This document shows positions 24,900 to 31,978 of a DNA stretch of 43,050 nt, in pieces. The first letter of the stretch is position 1, and every line of letters begins with the position of its first letter. The notes beneath the pieces are model-generated. The model saw only the letters and a program-made list of their open reading frames with translations, was not told where the DNA came from and searched no databases. Position numbers and translations under genes: made by a program. Location: IMG/VR virus record IMGVR_UViG_3300007508_000011, positions 1 to 43,050 of that record; one strand, written 5' to 3'. The DNA is from a virus.

Positions 24900-25655
24900 T
24901 TATAATTGTTTTAGGTTTGTTATTATTTGAACACCCCGTTCTCGGGCTGCTTGTGTTTTTGCGGATTCGATCCCGCTTTCGTTTACTAAGATTGTTACAT
25001 CTTTTGTTAAACTATTTTTGACAAGGTAGCCCTTTTTTTCTAATACTTGTTTTGCGGCTGCCTTAGTTTTATAGCTTTTAAGTTTTCCTGTTATACAGAC
25101 AATACCTTTTGTTTGTTCTGTTTGTTTCTGAACTGTAGTTTTCCAACTAAAAGGTAATCTATCATACCCGTCTGTCCATTCTTCGTAAAACCAATCTAGT
25201 AAGTTCTCTCTTGCTTTTGGGCCTAGTCCTGCTTCCCTACATACTTTCTCGTTCAAATCTAAAAGCGATTTAACCTTTTCACATACTTTTTGAGAAGCCG
25301 TAGTTCCAATTAGCTTTATTGAAAATGCTGGTAGTAGGTCTACTAAGTCAACTTTCTTACTAGCATTTATTTCTCTATGCAGTTTAACTGCAAGTTTCTC
25401 GGATTGAAGTGCGTCTATCATCATTTCAAGAGGCAATTCATATAGGTCGAAGAATGTTTGTATCTTCAATTTCTCTACAGTTTTAGGGCCGAGTCCCTTT
25501 ATTTTGAGTGTTTTTGCAAAATGCTCAATCTTTTTTGTCGTTTTACCACTACAATTAGGGTTGTAACAAAAGAGTTGGTCTTTTTTCGGCTTTAAAATTG
25601 TCAAACATGAAGGACAATTTGTAGGCGGGATTATTTGTTGCAATTCTTTTCTCAT
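24900..25655 (-). CDS. NAD-dependent DNA ligase, C-terminal half (zinc finger, HhH, BRCT)
   Basis: A 251-aa protein equal to the C-terminal part of LigA. It has a four-Cys zinc finger C14-x2-C17...C30-x4-C35, helix-hairpin-helix repeats (KIKGLGPKTVEKL near 55; GLGPKARENLL near 145) and a BRCT domain (GIVCITGKLKSYKTKAAAKQ to the end). The adenylation half is a separate gene at 26793. It is not a pseudogene fragment: it has its own consensus promoter 8 nt upstream of the ATG. From memory, phage T5 also splits its NAD ligase into two polypeptides. Confidence 0.9.
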   Translation of the reverse strand: MRKELQQIIPPTNCPSCLTILKPKKDQLFCYNPNCSGKTTKKIEHFAKTLKIKGLGPKTVEKLKIQTFFDLYELPLEMMIDALQSEKLAVKLHREINASKKVDLVDLLPAFSIKLIGTTASQKVCEKVKSLLDLNEKVCREAGLGPKARENLLDWFYEEWTDGYDRLPFSWKTTVQKQTEQTKGIVCITGKLKSYKTKAAAKQVLEKKGYLVKNSLTKDVTILVNESGIESAKTQAARERGVQIITNLKQL

Positions 25656-25663
25656 TTATATAT

Positions 25664-25692
25664 ATTATATCAAATTTCAGTTGCCATGTCAA
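25664..25692 (-). promoter_or_regulatory. Sigma70-type promoter of the ligase C-half gene
   Basis: TTGACA (25687-25692), 17 bp, TATAAT (25664-25669) on the - strand, with AAAAATAGTTC directly upstream. The promoter overlaps the end of the GIY-YIG-like gene, whose last codons read through AAAAATAGTTCTTGA. Eight bases lie between -10 and ATG, leaving a leader of about 2 nt. Confidence 0.88.
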
Positions 25693-26054
25693 GAACTATT
25701 TTTCGGGAAGTCCGAGAGAATCAACGAATCAATTTTGAAACACTCTGTATGACCTCCAAACTTAATTTTTGGCTGGTACTTATCATCTTGATAAATTTCA
25801 TGTAGGTACTGTTCTTGTATCCACACATGATAAAGGGTATCAGTCCAAGTTCTTTGAATACGGATATCGTACCCTTTAAAACCTCTGCTACGCTTTACAA
25901 TATGTCTCCAGTCCTTCCCTGAAGCGATTCCTACTTTGATACACTCTCGTTCAAATGTTTTTCTGTTTACTAGGACAATTCCGTATAAGACACCCTCTTT
26001 TTCCATCTCTTCGGGGTGGTTACGGAAATAAGTTTCGTTATATACACCAGCCAC
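25689..26054 (-). CDS. GIY-YIG-like (T5orf172/MUG113-type) protein
   Basis: A 121-aa protein starting GTG (26054). 'VLYGIVLVNRKTFERECIKVGIASGKDWRHIVKR' has the layout of the T5orf172-like GIY-YIG module (Y-G-I, K-V-G-I-A, an Arg helix), and 'WIQEQYLHEIY' followed by 'GGHTECFKI' supplies the helix Glu and the terminal G-x-T-E-x-F motif. It may be a small nuclease. Its stop codon lies in the -35 region of the next promoter. Assignment rests on motif spacing only. Confidence 0.6.
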   Translation of the reverse strand: MAGVYNETYFRNHPEEMEKEGVLYGIVLVNRKTFERECIKVGIASGKDWRHIVKRSRGFKGYDIRIQRTWTDTLYHVWIQEQYLHEIYQDDKYQPKIKFGGHTECFKIDSLILSDFPKNSS

Positions 26055-26128
26055 TATGCATAGTATCCCATGAGGAATCCTATGAATAGTACTAAAAATG
26101 TATATGCTATTAACTGATATGTGTTCAT
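26054..26128 (-). CDS. 24-aa membrane micropeptide
   Basis: Frame M-N-T-Y-Q-L-I-A-Y-T then a hydrophobic run ending G-Y-Y-A. Its TAG overlaps the GTG of the following gene (TAGTG), exactly as in the 24-aa ORF at 38144. Upstream AAAGAAAAG is only a weak ribosome-binding site. About 60 nt on its 5' side hold no gene. Confidence 0.45.
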   Translation of the reverse strand: MNTYQLIAYTFLVLFIGFLMGYYA

Positions 26129-26190
26129 TCTTTTCTTTATTAAATTTTTAAATAAAATCTGCCTTCCTATCATAATGTGTGGCCCTTGCA

Positions 26191-26793
26191 TTATAATTCT
26201 ACTCTTTCAAACCACATTTCAAATTCATTCTGCACCCATTCTCTGGGGTCGTAATCAAGTTTATCTGCAATTTCTTCGTTAGATTCCCAATCATCTGGTA
26301 ATTCTTCTATCCCTAATTCATCTCTTAAGGGTTGGAGTATCTCTCCATCATCAAGCTCTTCATATTCGCCTCTTCCATCTGCCACTCCGACAAAACACCA
26401 ACCTTCATCTTCATAAGTCATTCTTATATCAACTTCTCCATAACCTTCTAGGTAATTTTGTAAGTTTTCTATTAGTGTAATAGGGGGTGACCAAGCAGAA
26501 TACCCTGAAAAGAAAAGACTATCATGGTCTACATAATCAATATTACACCACTTAGCTCCTACATTATCTACATAATAGTCGTAGGAATTTTCTAGCCAGT
26601 CGTCCTTGTCATATTCACCTCTCGGCATAAATGCAAGTTTATCAATATCTATTAGTTCTTCTACTTTATAAGTTTCATCACTATTAAATAGCTGTCTTTC
26701 ATATTCTTCCATTACCATTACATTTTTAAAAGCTACTTCTACATTTGGGCTTTTTGTGCTAACCTCTATATTAAAATATACATGATTTGCCAT
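26191..26793 (-). CDS. Acidic protein, possible Api92/DUF1281-like ferredoxin fold
   Basis: About 200 aa from MANHVYFNIEVS (26793), where the start overlaps the ligase stop (TAATG); the frame to 26856 runs back into the ligase. 'NHVYFNIEV', 'VGAKWCNIDYVDHDSLFFSGYSAWSPP' and 'DEGWCFVGVADG' recall the N-..GTKW../ SAWSPP pattern of Api92-like proteins of phages and plasmids. The C-terminus is strongly acidic with several Trp. Function unknown; it separates the two ligase halves together with the GIY-YIG gene. Confidence 0.6.
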   Translation of the reverse strand: MANHVYFNIEVSTKSPNVEVAFKNVMVMEEYERQLFNSDETYKVEELIDIDKLAFMPRGEYDKDDWLENSYDYYVDNVGAKWCNIDYVDHDSLFFSGYSAWSPPITLIENLQNYLEGYGEVDIRMTYEDEGWCFVGVADGRGEYEELDDGEILQPLRDELGIEELPDDWESNEEIADKLDYDPREWVQNEFEMWFERVEL

Positions 26794-27743
26794 TAATCTA
26801 CTCTCCTTACTATTCTGGGGATAATTTCCCCACTTCTTATTACTTCTACTTGACAACCAATTTCTAAGCCTAAGTCTTTAATAAATTTTATATTATGTAA
26901 AGTTGCTCTACTTATTTTCGCGTCATCAATCTCTACTGGTTTTAGAATAGCTACTGGAGCAACTACTCCTGATTTTCCCACAGTCCATTTAACATGTACT
27001 AGAGTTGTTATAACTCCTTTCTGTATTCGTTTAAGAGCATATGCTCCTCTGGGGTGGTGTGAAGTATGTCCAAATACATCAAAATCTTGGTAACTATCTA
27101 TTCTAAATACTAAGCCATCTTGTGGATACTCATTCCAATCTGAATCTAGTACTGTGCTAAATCCCATTGAGGTTTTTAGCACAGACATAGACTCTGAAAA
27201 ACTTTCTGCTAAGTAAGGCTCAGCGTTGTATGAAATAAAGTGAAGGTCTCTAGTTTGAAACTCTTCCTCATCTTTCAAATTAAGCGCTCCGGCAGCATAG
27301 TTTCTTGAGTTCTTAATAGTTTTTGGAGCAACTATTTCCCCAGTTACTTGTAGTAGTTTTGGTACTGGAAAAGTAACTCTGTTTGGCACTAAGTGTTTTA
27401 CTAAATGTGTAACATCTAGTCCTTTCTTACCATCTCCTCTTGTTAAAACTTTATGTAACTCCCCTTCTAAATAAGTTAAAGCCACCGCTGCACCGTCCAT
27501 TTTAGGACTAACCACGACTGGTTTTTTATATGATTGAAAGGGGTTTTTATCATAATGTTCATTATCAAAAATTTTCTGTAATGAATACATACGATATGTG
27601 TGGGGAAATCTGCCATCAGCACTTCCGACTTCTTCAAAGTTAGATAACTCTGCAAGTCTATCAAATTCTTCATCTGACATAAATGGTTTACCATTGTAAT
27701 ATGCCATTGCTGCTCGCCTTAATAGTGCTTTTACATTTTCCAT
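26793..27743 (-). CDS. NAD-dependent DNA ligase, N-terminal half (adenylation + OB fold)
   Basis: A 316-aa protein equal to LigA domains Ia, adenylation and OB. Domain Ia Tyr pair A-Y-Y-N-G (14-18) and DEEFDRL bind NMN; the AMP-accepting lysine is K81 in PKMDG. Further motifs: LTRGDGKKGLDVT, TGEIVAP, DGLVFRI, and the OB-fold block WTVGKSGVVAPVA ... ATLHN ... RSGEIIPRI. It stops where the zinc finger would begin; those domains are in the gene at 24900. The start is certain because domain Ia begins at residue 1. Predicted +1 falls on this ATG. Confidence 0.93.
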   Translation of the reverse strand: MENVKALLRRAAMAYYNGKPFMSDEEFDRLAELSNFEEVGSADGRFPHTYRMYSLQKIFDNEHYDKNPFQSYKKPVVVSPKMDGAAVALTYLEGELHKVLTRGDGKKGLDVTHLVKHLVPNRVTFPVPKLLQVTGEIVAPKTIKNSRNYAAGALNLKDEEEFQTRDLHFISYNAEPYLAESFSESMSVLKTSMGFSTVLDSDWNEYPQDGLVFRIDSYQDFDVFGHTSHHPRGAYALKRIQKGVITTLVHVKWTVGKSGVVAPVAILKPVEIDDAKISRATLHNIKFIKDLGLEIGCQVEVIRSGEIIPRIVRRVD

Positions 27744-27749
27744 TGTTAT

Positions 27750-27778
27750 ATTATAACAAATTTGAAATGTAAAGTCAA
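27750..27778 (-). promoter_or_regulatory. Sigma70-type promoter of the ligase N-half gene
   Basis: TTGACT (27773-27778), 17 bp, TATAAT (27750-27755) on the - strand, followed by ATAACA and then ATG, so the transcript should begin with the start codon. Confidence 0.86.
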
Positions 27779-27787
27779 GAAATAAAT

Positions 27788-28090
27788 TCAGGTAAGGTAA
27801 ATTTTATCTAAAATATCTTTAAAGTGAGTTTCTAAGATATTCTTACTTTCTGCTAGGGATAAAATTTCTACTAATCCCTCAAATAATGCTTTGGAGTTTT
27901 CAAAATCGATAGGCATAGCTACGCCGTCCTTCGTAGGTTTAAAATCTCCATCAAAGTCTAAGTAGTATTTTCTAAGATGTAAATACTCTGTATCTCGAAA
28001 TTCATTTATAGTTAATCTAACCTGCTCTGTACCCTCAGCATTTTCATGAATTAACTTTGTATATACTTCTGGGGCTTCGTATATCTTCAT
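27788..28090 (-). CDS. PC4/p15-like ssDNA-binding transcription coactivator homologue
   Basis: A 100-aa protein. Residues ~22-75 match the PC4 core: VRLTINEFRDTEYLHLRKYYLDFDGD... then KPTKDGVAMPIDF and a final helix ALFEGLVEIL. In PC4 the strand 'V.i.ef.g...v.iR.y....G...P..kGi.l' forms a dimeric ssDNA-binding sheet. Phage T5 is known to carry a PC4-like protein thought to act in replication, transcription or recombination. Start overlaps the previous stop (ATGA). Confidence 0.78.
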   Translation of the reverse strand: MKIYEAPEVYTKLIHENAEGTEQVRLTINEFRDTEYLHLRKYYLDFDGDFKPTKDGVAMPIDFENSKALFEGLVEILSLAESKNILETHFKDILDKIYLT

Positions 28091-28350
28091 TTGTTCTTTA
28101 GTATTGAACTTAAAGGAACAATACTTGTAACATCTTTAGGTTTTAATAACCTATACGAATCGGTATCCCAACAAAATAAAAGAACTGTATCATTAGCCTC
28201 TCTGGCTCTATTCTTTTTATTTTGAATATATCTATTGTCAAAGTCTAGGGTACAGACATTATATTTAATTTTTCGAGAATTTGTACTTCTGTATGTAATA
28301 ACTGCGTCACCACAGCTTTTAACTGAGTTTTTGAACTCGTCTTTTTTCAC
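28087..28350 (-). CDS. Unknown 87-aa protein (small beta-barrel-like)
   Basis: Starts MKKDEFKNSVKSCGDAVITYRST; a segment 'KIKYNVCTLDFDNRYIQNKK' and the end 'LLFCWDTDSYRLLKPKDVTSIVPL' look like the strands of an SH3/WYL-like small barrel. I recognise no family. It is coupled to the PC4-like gene by an ATGA overlap. About 30 bp upstream lies an imperfect inverted repeat (28362-28395) of unknown role. Confidence 0.55.
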   Translation of the reverse strand: MKKDEFKNSVKSCGDAVITYRSTNSRKIKYNVCTLDFDNRYIQNKKNRAREANDTVLLFCWDTDSYRLLKPKDVTSIVPLSSILKNK

Positions 28351-28405
28351 TAATATACTCCATTACTATTAAGAAAACTCTTTCTTCTTAGTAACGGTAG
28401 TATAA

Positions 28406-28759
28406 TTAGTTATTTATAGTGTTGATAACACCTGCAAAATAAACAGCAGCTTTACCAGTCAATTTATCAATGATGTCATCATCAATATCTTGTCCAGCAT
28501 CACTCAAAGCATCTTTTAAAGTTTGCTGTGAGTCTGCTTTGCTTACTCTACCTCCGCCACCACTTGATTTAGCGGAACTAGTTGCAGGAGCTTTTTTCAC
28601 ATATACACCAGCTTTTGTTAAAATCATTCTAACCCCGTTAGGACTTTCTCCTAAAGTGTCAGCTATATCTTTAACAATCTCCATACTTGTTTCTGGAGTT
28701 GGATCTTCGCTTGTGTACAGCTCAACGGCTTCGGCTTTGCTTTCATCAGTCCATGCCAT
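28406..28759 (-). CDS. Myb/SANT-like DNA-binding protein
   Basis: About 117 aa from MAWTDESKAEAV (28759); AAGGAG stands 8 nt upstream. The frame extends to 28804 but those codons touch the promoter -10, so they are leader. Residues 1-55 form one HTH module (WTDESK...MEIVKDIADTLGESPNGVRMILTKAGVYVKK), followed by a Ser/Gly-rich linker and an Asp-rich helical end. Paralogous in layout to the 41572 and 37821 proteins. Likely phage transcription or chromatin-like factor. Confidence 0.7.
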   Translation of the reverse strand: MAWTDESKAEAVELYTSEDPTPETSMEIVKDIADTLGESPNGVRMILTKAGVYVKKAPATSSAKSSGGGGRVSKADSQQTLKDALSDAGQDIDDDIIDKLTGKAAVYFAGVINTINN

Positions 28760-28804
28760 TTTTCTTCTCCTTGTTTGTTGTTGAAAATAAAATCTATCAC
28801 TCAT

Positions 28805-28833
28805 ATTATACTAAATTTTGAGTGCTGAGTCAA
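28805..28833 (-). promoter_or_regulatory. Sigma70-type promoter of the Myb-like gene
   Basis: TTGACT (28828-28833), 17 bp, TATAAT (28805-28810) on the - strand, with AAAAAATAGTTC upstream. Here the leader is about 40 nt and contains a normal Shine-Dalgarno site, unlike the leaderless copies. Confidence 0.87.
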
Positions 28834-28836
28834 GAA

Positions 28837-28989
28837 CTATTTTTTGGAGTTAAATTCAGCTTCTATTTCAGTAATAAATTGATTACATTGGTCAATTTTA
28901 TCTTGAGTTAGAGGTTGTCCGAAATTCATCTTTAAATAAGTTCTTAACCCATTTAGTTTGTTCTTTACTTGTTCTTTAGAATGTATCAT
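28837..28989 (-). CDS. Small 50-aa helical protein, unknown
   Basis: Frame MIHSKEQVKNKLNGLRTYLK onward, ending EAEFNSKK. Amphipathic helices, Lys-rich. Its ATG overlaps the TAA of the upstream 66-aa gene by one base (TAATG), and its TAG stop lies in the AAAAAATAGTTC block of the next promoter, so the gene fills the space exactly. Confidence 0.55.
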   Translation of the reverse strand: MIHSKEQVKNKLNGLRTYLKMNFGQPLTQDKIDQCNQFITEIEAEFNSKK

Positions 28990-29189
28990 TATTCTAGGTC
29001 GTTTTCGACATACTCAAGTTTTTCTTGAGCGTGTGCTGCTTTTTCTATTTCAGAATCTATTGCAGCTAGTATATCTGGGTGTTCTCCAATACCTACAGGC
29101 TTTCTCATATATACTTCTATATTTGCATTAGCCCTAGCTATTTCACCTTGATAGCCCATTATAAGGGCGTCTTTTATTTGGTCTCTCAT
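28989..29189 (-). CDS. Small 66-aa helical protein, unknown
   Basis: MRDQIKDALIMGYQGEIARA onward, ending EKAAHAQEKLEYVENDLE. Almost entirely alpha-helical and acidic, coiled-coil-like. It overlaps the membrane-protein gene upstream by an ATGA junction. No family recognised. Confidence 0.55.
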   Translation of the reverse strand: MRDQIKDALIMGYQGEIARANANIEVYMRKPVGIGEHPDILAAIDSEIEKAAHAQEKLEYVENDLE

Positions 29190-29449
29190 TTTTCTTCCTT
29201 TGTTACTGTGTTTACATATGCTATACAGAAATTCCTTCGAGCTCTATTACTTACTACTATATGAGGTATGAATGGTACTAATGGTATCATACAAAATATA
29301 TAAGTAAGAAAAGCCAGATTTCTGTACTTTATCATTAAATTTTCTGGCTGTTTCTTTTCTATCATATACATACTAATAGACCATGTACGAAAAATCATCA
29401 TAATCCAAGTACTGACATATGCAGAAACTATGACTGTCCATAGTCCCAT
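29186..29449 (-). CDS. Two-span membrane protein, unknown
   Basis: An 87-aa protein with hydrophobic spans at ~1-22 (MGLWTVIVSAYVSTWIMMIF) and ~43-67 (LAFLTYIFCMIPLVPFIPHIVV), then a basic C-terminus. AAGGAG lies 6 nt before the ATG. Role unknown; it is upstream of two small helical genes. Confidence 0.6.
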   Translation of the reverse strand: MGLWTVIVSAYVSTWIMMIFRTWSISMYMIEKKQPENLMIKYRNLAFLTYIFCMIPLVPFIPHIVVSNRARRNFCIAYVNTVTKEEK

Positions 29450-29462
29450 AACTTCTCCTTTA

Positions 29463-30158
29463 TTAGAGTTTAACGCCGTATTCCTCTAAATGCTTTAAAC
29501 TTCCTAAGTCGTAGGCTAATTGATGTGCGTTGAATCCTCCTGTCATATAACCAAAATGGTCACTCCATTCAGTATCTCCTTCAATTACCCAAATACTATA
29601 TAAACTACAGCCATATTTTTCTTCATAGTTTACATACTGAATACCTGCATTTGCATTTTGGTACTCCTTAGTATATTCTTTTTTAATTATAGCTGGAGCG
29701 TGATAACTTGCTGACCAAACTTTTTCTCCTTCTTCAAAATATTCACTTACACATTCATCTGGTAAGTAGGCTGGGCCTTTTCGTTTTGTTTTAGGTAGTT
29801 TTTCTGGTACTCCTACTCTGTCTAATATGTTCTTAACAAAAGTAGTGCTTCTAAATAATCTTTTTGATATATCCGATACTGTTTCACCATTTAAATAAGA
29901 TTCAATAGCTTCTTTAATCTCTAAAGTTGTGGCTTTCTTGCCTCTATTTTGAGATTTTCTTACTTCTCGAAAAGATACTGTTTCATTAAATTCGTCTAAT
30001 ATTCTACCCAATCTTGTAGTATTATAACTTATATTTAGCATTTCACAGGCTTCCTTTTTTGTTATCGGATTATCTTGATTAAGTAATGCTGATACTCTAG
30101 TAAGGTTTGCCTCGTCTAGTTTCTCTCCTGCTTTCTTTCTTATTCCTCTAGTTGCCAT
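29463..30158 (-). CDS. Helix-turn-helix protein with unknown C-terminal domain
   Basis: A 231-aa protein. Residues 1-115 hold two or three HTH segments: NPITKKEACEMLNISYNTTRLGRIL and NGETVSDISKRLFRSTTFVKNIL (in pieces). Then a basic stretch (KLPKTKRKGPAYLP) leads to a ~110-residue domain rich in Tyr/Trp, 'YGCSLYSIWVIEG' and 'FGYMTGGFNAHQLAYDLG'. A site-specific DNA-binding regulator or recombinase-associated protein is possible. The start overlaps the DUF3310-like stop by 1 base. Confidence 0.6.
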   Translation of the reverse strand: MATRGIRKKAGEKLDEANLTRVSALLNQDNPITKKEACEMLNISYNTTRLGRILDEFNETVSFREVRKSQNRGKKATTLEIKEAIESYLNGETVSDISKRLFRSTTFVKNILDRVGVPEKLPKTKRKGPAYLPDECVSEYFEEGEKVWSASYHAPAIIKKEYTKEYQNANAGIQYVNYEEKYGCSLYSIWVIEGDTEWSDHFGYMTGGFNAHQLAYDLGSLKHLEEYGVKL

Positions 30159-30502
30159 TAGTCTGCATCATAATTAATTTGTCTGTCGTATTCTATATCT
30201 TCTTCTTTTGCTTTTATTCGTTGTCCAATTAAAATAATTGCATAATGAATTATCTTAAATAGGTCTTTTTCATCATAACCATTTTTCTTTCCATATCTTT
30301 GTGCATACTTCATAATGTTTCCTATACAGAAACCTTCTCCATGTTGTGCGTCAAAGATAACTTCAGTTGCTTGAAACTTACCTGAGCCATAGTGCTTTTC
30401 ATATGTTGCATCTATGTACTCTTTTAAAGATTCTAATACCTTATCTTCTTTAAATTCGTAGTTCATTTTTTTCGTTTTTAAATTTAAAAATTCATAGTTC
30501 AT
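30158..30502 (-). CDS. DUF3310-like protein (T7 gp1.7-type)
   Basis: A 114-aa protein whose core 'HGEGFCIGNIMKYAQRYGKK' and 'KDLFKIIHYAIILIGQRI' matches the small helical DUF3310 family (T7 gp1.7, a nucleotide kinase). The 5' end carries a short duplication: AAAAAAATGAACTA occurs at the start used here and again 36 nt later, giving M-N-Y-E-F twice. The true start could therefore be 30466. The upstream start overlaps the preceding gene (ATGA). Confidence 0.6.
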   Translation of the reverse strand: MNYEFLNLKTKKMNYEFKEDKVLESLKEYIDATYEKHYGSGKFQATEVIFDAQHGEGFCIGNIMKYAQRYGKKNGYDEKDLFKIIHYAIILIGQRIKAKEEDIEYDRQINYDAD

Positions 30503-30666
30503 TTTTTTCTATTTCTTAATTCTCGGTATCTTTCTGATAATGTATTGCTGATTTCAAAATACCAATCTGTCATCATTACCCATGATACTAGAAATAACCA
30601 TGCCATAAGTGAGAATATATACTCAAATATGGTAAATGGAAATAAAAATATGTCTAAAAAATTCAT
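30499..30666 (-). CDS. Small 55-aa membrane protein
   Basis: MNFLDIFLFPFTIFEYIFSL onward; a long hydrophobic region (residues 3-38, one or two spans) is followed by a basic tail RYRELRNRKK. It starts in the MazG stop (ATGA) and stops in the next ATG (ATGA), so it is fully coupled on both sides. No family recognised. Confidence 0.6.
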   Translation of the reverse strand: MNFLDIFLFPFTIFEYIFSLMAWLFLVSWVMMTDWYFEISNTLSERYRELRNRKK

Positions 30667-31079
30667 ATATCTCCTTCTGCTCTAATTTCACTTCTAACTA
30701 CTTCAAAGCCATTAGGATACCTACTTTCCAATTTTTTGATATTTTCTTCCATTACTTGTTGAGGTGTGTACCCTAGTGCTGTGCAGCCTTGAACCCAATA
30801 CCAAAGCACATCTCCAAGCTCGCGCATGAGATGAAATCTTGCTTCTTCGGTAAATTCTTTTCCTTGAAATACTATCTTCTTGATAACTTCGGAAAATTCT
30901 CCAGATTCGGCCTGCATGCCGATAGATGCTGTTAAGAGTTGTGAAAATTCTGCTTGAGTGTGTACATGCAACTCCATTAGTCTTTCTACTAACATAAGTG
31001 TGCTTAAACTTTCTAATGATGTTGTAGATTTTACAAATTTTCCGTATTCGTTTAATCTAGCTTGTTCGTCTGTTATCAC
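30663..31079 (-). CDS. MazG-like nucleotide pyrophosphohydrolase
   Basis: A 138-aa all-alpha NTP pyrophosphatase. The metal-binding signature is visible: E-S-G-E-F-S-E-V (first Glu pair), then R-E-L-G-D-V-L-W-Y (E/D pair), and the end 'ENIKKLESRYPNGF' typical of MazG-like proteins. Phage MazG proteins are proposed to hydrolyse dNTPs or lower (p)ppGpp. Start is GTG (31079), preceded by a full AGGAGG at the end of the 40-aa gene. Confidence 0.85.
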   Translation of the reverse strand: MITDEQARLNEYGKFVKSTTSLESLSTLMLVERLMELHVHTQAEFSQLLTASIGMQAESGEFSEVIKKIVFQGKEFTEEARFHLMRELGDVLWYWVQGCTALGYTPQQVMEENIKKLESRYPNGFEVVRSEIRAEGDI

Positions 31080-31087
31080 AGAGCCTC

Positions 31088-31210
31088 CTAATGTAATTTA
31101 TTATTGTTTTTCTTCCATTTGGCAAGCCAAATGTCCATTTGTTTTTCCGACCAATGTGGTGGAAAAGTTACTGTTAAATCGTCTCGTAATCTAAATTTAA
31201 CTTTTTTCAT
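31088..31210 (-). CDS. Small 40-aa basic protein, leaderless
   Basis: M-K-K-V-K-F-R-L-R onward, with H-W-S-E-K-Q-M-D-I-W-L-A-K-W and a Lys/Asn-rich end. The ATG follows the -10 hexamer by six bases, so the predicted transcript begins at AUG. The stop sits in the AGGAGG of mazG. No family recognised. Confidence 0.5.
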   Translation of the reverse strand: MKKVKFRLRDDLTVTFPPHWSEKQMDIWLAKWKKNNNKLH

Positions 31211-31216
31211 TACTAT

Positions 31217-31245
31217 ATTATACTAAAAAATAAGTGCCGTGTCAA
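31217..31245 (-). promoter_or_regulatory. Sigma70-type promoter (mazG operon)
   Basis: TTGACA (31240-31245), 17 bp, TATAAT (31217-31222) on the - strand, with AAAAATAGTTC upstream. The end of the 57-aa reading frame from upstream lies inside it; its stop codon is in the spacer. Confidence 0.88.
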
Positions 31246-31396
31246 GAACTATTTTTAGTTGTGGTGTATAGGGGTAGTTATAAGGTTGTGGCGGCGAGTG
31301 AAATTGATGTAAGTGTGGATTTGGATATAATATTGGTAGTGCAACTAGTCCTAGTACTGCTGTTATTATAACTAACCATAGTATTTTCTCTTTCAC
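31223..31396 (-). CDS. Small membrane protein with proline-rich tail (57 aa)
   Basis: GTG start (31396) with AAAGG 6 nt upstream. An N-terminal membrane span (ILWLVIITAVLGLVALPIL) is followed by a Pro/Tyr/His-rich periplasm-like tail. It follows the holin-like gene, so a spanin-like or other lysis accessory role is conceivable, but there is no lipobox and the last ten residues are encoded by promoter DNA. Low-moderate confidence. Confidence 0.45.
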   Translation of the reverse strand: MKEKILWLVIITAVLGLVALPILYPNPHLHQFHSPPQPYNYPYTPQLKIVLDTALIF

Positions 31397-31412
31397 TATG
31401 CCTTTAAAACCA

Positions 31413-31793
31413 CTATCCTTTGCTATTAATCTTATCTTTTGCTGTTCCCGCGTAGAGTCCGAACCAAGCTGCGCCTGCTCCTACTACTATTGATATAAGT
31501 CCTGATTGTTCAAGACTAGGGTCTGGTAAATCCATAAACCACATAGTACAGTAATAGAGCAAAAACATATAAACACCTAAAAATGCTCTAGGGAATATTC
31601 TCCATGCGTCTATCATATTAGATAACCATATCCATTTTTGCCACGGATTATCAGGTTCTCTCTCGTTCTCCATTTCCATAATAGTTTGTTTTAACTCTCC
31701 TATTTCGGAAACCATTGCCATGAATTTGTTAAGGTCAATTTCGACCTCATTTCGGCTCATGTCACCTTGAAATTGTTCACTTGGCTGTGCCAT
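31413..31793 (-). CDS. Holin-like membrane protein
   Basis: A 126-aa protein with a soluble, coiled-coil-prone N-terminus (residues 1-60), a span at ~68-90 (AFLGVYMFLLYYCTMWFM) and a second at ~98-118 (GLISIVVGAGAAWFGLYAG). Similar proteins with 'GAGAAWFGLYAGT' occur next to lysozymes in marine phages. Position in the same operon as the SAR lysozyme supports a holin or pinholin role, though size and topology alone cannot prove it. Confidence 0.55.
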   Translation of the reverse strand: MAQPSEQFQGDMSRNEVEIDLNKFMAMVSEIGELKQTIMEMENEREPDNPWQKWIWLSNMIDAWRIFPRAFLGVYMFLLYYCTMWFMDLPDPSLEQSGLISIVVGAGAAWFGLYAGTAKDKINSKG

Positions 31794-31956
31794 GTTTTAA
31801 CTCTCCCAATCTAAAGTGGTAGTTTCTTGATACCAAATTAGCCTCTTCCTCACTCATTCTGTAATATGCTATTAGAACTGCTACTGCTTGTGAGGGGTTG
31901 TATTCTTGTTCTAATAGTAGTGTTTTGTATAACTGACTCGGCTCGCCGTCGTCCAT
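31777..31956 (-). CDS. Small 59-aa protein, unknown
   Basis: MDDGEPSQLYKTLLLEQEYN onward, with 'MSEEEANLVSRNYHFRLGEL'. GGAG lies 6 nt before the ATG and its end overlaps the holin-like start by 17 bases. A soluble helical protein; no family recognised. Confidence 0.55.
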   Translation of the reverse strand: MDDGEPSQLYKTLLLEQEYNPSQAVAVLIAYYRMSEEEANLVSRNYHFRLGELKHGTAK

Positions 31957-31978
31957 ATATCTCCTGTTGTCTTAGCCA

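Noticed and set aside
24900-27743. Ligase as a broken pseudogene
   Set aside because: Both halves have intact motifs, clean domain borders, own promoters and starts; a two-subunit enzyme as in T5 explains it better.
28759-28804. N-terminal extension of the Myb-like protein (MSDRFYFQQQTRRRK)
   Set aside because: Its ATG touches the -10 hexamer, so it cannot be in the transcript; a good ribosome site precedes the ATG at 28759.
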